In this document: positions 22,099 through 23,645 of the stretch, one piece after another | How positions within the stretch are numbered: position 1 is the stretch's first letter | Layout: the number at the start of each line of letters is the position of its first letter | From: Ichthyophonus hoferi | Lineage: Eukaryota > Opisthokonta > Ichthyosporea > Ichthyophonida > Ichthyophonidae | DNA: 23,645 bases | Assembly (NCBI GenBank): GCA_002751075.1 | Contig: NAOQ01000005.1 | Coordinates: 1 to 23,645 of the forward strand | Reading direction: 5' to 3' | Notes under the pieces: generated by a model | Told to the model about the DNA's origin: nothing | The model's database searches: none | Seen by the model: only the letters and a program-made list of their open reading frames with translations | Made by a program: the position numbers and the translations under genes

Positions 22099-23645
22099 TA
22101 TGGGTGTGGGATAAGCGTGTGTGTATGTATATGTATGTATGTGTAGTAGTTGAGGTATAATATATATAGGGTATAGTATATATAGAGTATAGTACACATT
22201 CATTTATACATACATACACATAGCTATAAAGGATATATTTATTTTCGTTTTTCCACTATCTTTTTTTAGAATACGTTTTCCTGAGGGTAGTTATGATTTA
22301 ATATAGCTCTATAATTTTTAATTTTTAATATATGAAAGTGCACCGTCAATCGTACACTGATTGGATAAACTGAAAGGATGTGCTCTTAACCAATCAGACC
22401 TGAGCTTATAGTCAAAAGGTTAAGGTACTATGCAAGATTCCTTGTGACTTGTATGTTAATGCTAAAGAAAGATCTATTGGCAAGTAAGTGTATATCTATT
22501 GGCGTATATAGTGCTTTAATTGGCATTAAAACTTAATATTAAATTTTAATATTATTGGTTGATAAGCTATCGTTGAATACCGTTAAAATGGTATAGGGTT
22601 GTAATGTAATTCTGAGTAGAAGTAGGTCTATGTATAGGTATAGGTATATGCATATGTGTAAGTAAAGGTGTAGGTAAAATGTAGATATAGACCTCTACAT
22701 AATGATAGTCGGAGAAATATTTACTCTACAGAAAAAGAGACATAGATCAATATAGATATAAGGAATACATGAACCAATTAAAGCAATGCCCTTTCTCTAC
22801 TCTGCCCGTCTATTGGCTGTTTCTCTTACTAAATCTTTATACTTTTATGCGCCCATTGGTATTGGTGCTTTCTCAATTTGTCAATCTTAATATGCAAGGA
22901 GATTATATGGTATTCGCAGTACGGTTAAACGAGATTAACCAATAATTATTGTTGATATAATTAGAAATCAGGTTTAAAAATATAATTAAAAATAATACAA
23001 CATGTGTGCAGAACTATATATGATTTAAAATTTATTTATTATTTTAACCCATCATTTGTTCTTATATGACCCACTGGTTTCTCCTTTTAATATAAGATAA
23101 CAGTTTTACAGGAGGAATTCGTAGCCAGTATAGATGACTACGTCCAATCATATCACCCACCAGATGGATCGGATTGGCAGATGGTCGCTAAGGAGTTGGC
23201 GATGTTCTTAGAGGTATGTATAGATGGTAGGAAGCCAATGATGGGTATAAGGAGAATAGGAAGGGGGATTGCATGGCAAGAAAGATATTAAATTATATAT
23301 ATATATAAGTGTGTGTGTGTGTGTGTGTGTGTGCTATGTGTATATGTGATATATTATATTATTATTATCGTATATTGCAATATATAATACCTAGTACATA
23401 GTGCTTAATGTATAATGCATAATGCAGAATACATGCGATATACCATACGTTATATAATCCGTATCACACAACATATAATATATACCACAATATATAATAA
23501 GGAATGCAGAATAACCAGCACATACTATACTAGATATACTGTCTAACATACATATACACATACACATACATAAATACATATATACATATATACATACATA
23601 CATACATACATACATACATACATACATACATACATACATACATAC
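18914..23645 (+). CDS. SCAI: Suppressor of cancer cell invasion protein homologue, N-terminal part (7 exons seen)
   Basis: Known role: a nuclear cofactor that represses MRTF/SRF transcription and also acts in double-strand break repair. Exons: 18914-18999, 19859-19928, 20339-20364, 21061-21147, 21880-21978, 22398-22483, 23104-23213; the gene continues past the right edge, where only intron 7 is visible. All borders are GT-AG and every junction phase agrees, giving 188 residues of a protein usually about 600 long. Matching blocks in order: NNLFNGLRDIPN, KQWQPYFVRTFDCYSKLW, YGLKRWEIGEIASKIGQLYY, TSYLCESFSFYAAVRERGYF, ELIVKRLRYYARFLVTCML, EEFVASIDDYV. The YGLKRW block is nearly identical to human. 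The start ATG has an in-frame TAA 21 bases upstream (18893), so the N terminus is shorter than in the long human form unless a 5' exon exists. Exon 3 is only 26 bases. No break was seen. Confidence 0.95.
19708..19783. repeat. (CATA)n microsatellite in SCAI intron 1
   Basis: CATA units, partly mixed with TATC, lie in the 859-base first intron. They create overlapping open frames rich in Tyr, His, Thr and Ile on both strands; these are artefacts of the repeat. Confidence 0.9.
22066..22096. repeat. (AT)n microsatellite in SCAI intron 5
   Basis: Fifteen AT dinucleotides lie between SCAI exons 5 and 6, followed by GTGTGTATGTATATGT-type low-complexity sequence to about 2.2 kb past the exon 4 donor. 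No gene signal. Confidence 0.95.
23309..23333. repeat. (GT)n microsatellite in SCAI intron 7
   Basis: About twelve GT units on the coding strand lie 95 bases after the exon 7 donor, directly preceded by an (AT)n run. Confidence 0.95.
23592..23645. repeat. (CATA)n microsatellite at the right window edge
   Basis: Uninterrupted CATA/ATAC units run to the last base of the window in SCAI intron 7. The true length is unknown because the window ends within it. The minus-strand frame of repeated Met-Tyr-Val-Cys across it is an artefact. Confidence 0.95.

Noticed and set aside
21980-22219. Three overlapping minus-strand frames rich in Tyr, Ile, His and Thr
   Set aside because: They read through (AT)n and TATG simple sequence inside SCAI intron 5.

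Overview
The window looks like nuclear DNA of an animal. It is strongly AT-rich, the genes are split by introns of roughly 150 to 1,050 bases with ordinary GT-AG borders, and three widely conserved animal genes can be read exon by exon. The compact genes, the AT richness and the many microsatellites would fit an early-branching animal such as a sponge. That placement is a guess; nothing in the window proves the phylum.

Layout. (1) Positions 1-4769, minus strand: an RPRD1-type gene (CID domain protein binding the RNA polymerase II CTD), nine exons seen, with the 3' end cut off by the window edge. (2) 4770-6902: AT-rich intergenic DNA with one weak ankyrin-like fragment. (3) 6903-10401: two diverged copies of one unrecognised repeat family lying head to head in inverted orientation. 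The right copy carries a second, internal copy of the family's leading module. (4) 10402-11714: AT-rich intergenic DNA. (5) 11715-16940, minus strand: a complete seven-exon ACBD6 gene (acyl-CoA-binding domain plus ankyrin repeats, 272 residues). (6) 16941-18913: the gap between the divergent ACBD6 and SCAI genes. (7) 18914 to the right edge, plus strand: the first seven exons (188 residues) of SCAI, which continues outside the window.

The gene models rest on two independent things: similarity of the translated exons to the remembered vertebrate proteins, and splice phases that agree at every junction. SCAI contains a 26-base exon and ACBD6 a 31-base exon that no ORF scan would show. The three genes have unrelated jobs (CTD phosphorylation control, acyl-CoA handling and N-myristoylation, MRTF/SRF repression), so there is no sign of a functional cluster.

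The most interesting signals are not genes. In two introns of the RPRD1 gene, tandem repeats begin inside the coding exon and have copied the splice donor downstream: a 40-base unit six times in intron 3, and a unit of about 95 bases twice in intron 2. The pentamer CCAAT/ATTGG is about five times commoner than base composition predicts in the introns of RPRD1 and SCAI, and it sits next to five of their splice acceptors. No rRNA, tRNA, CRISPR or intact mobile element was found.
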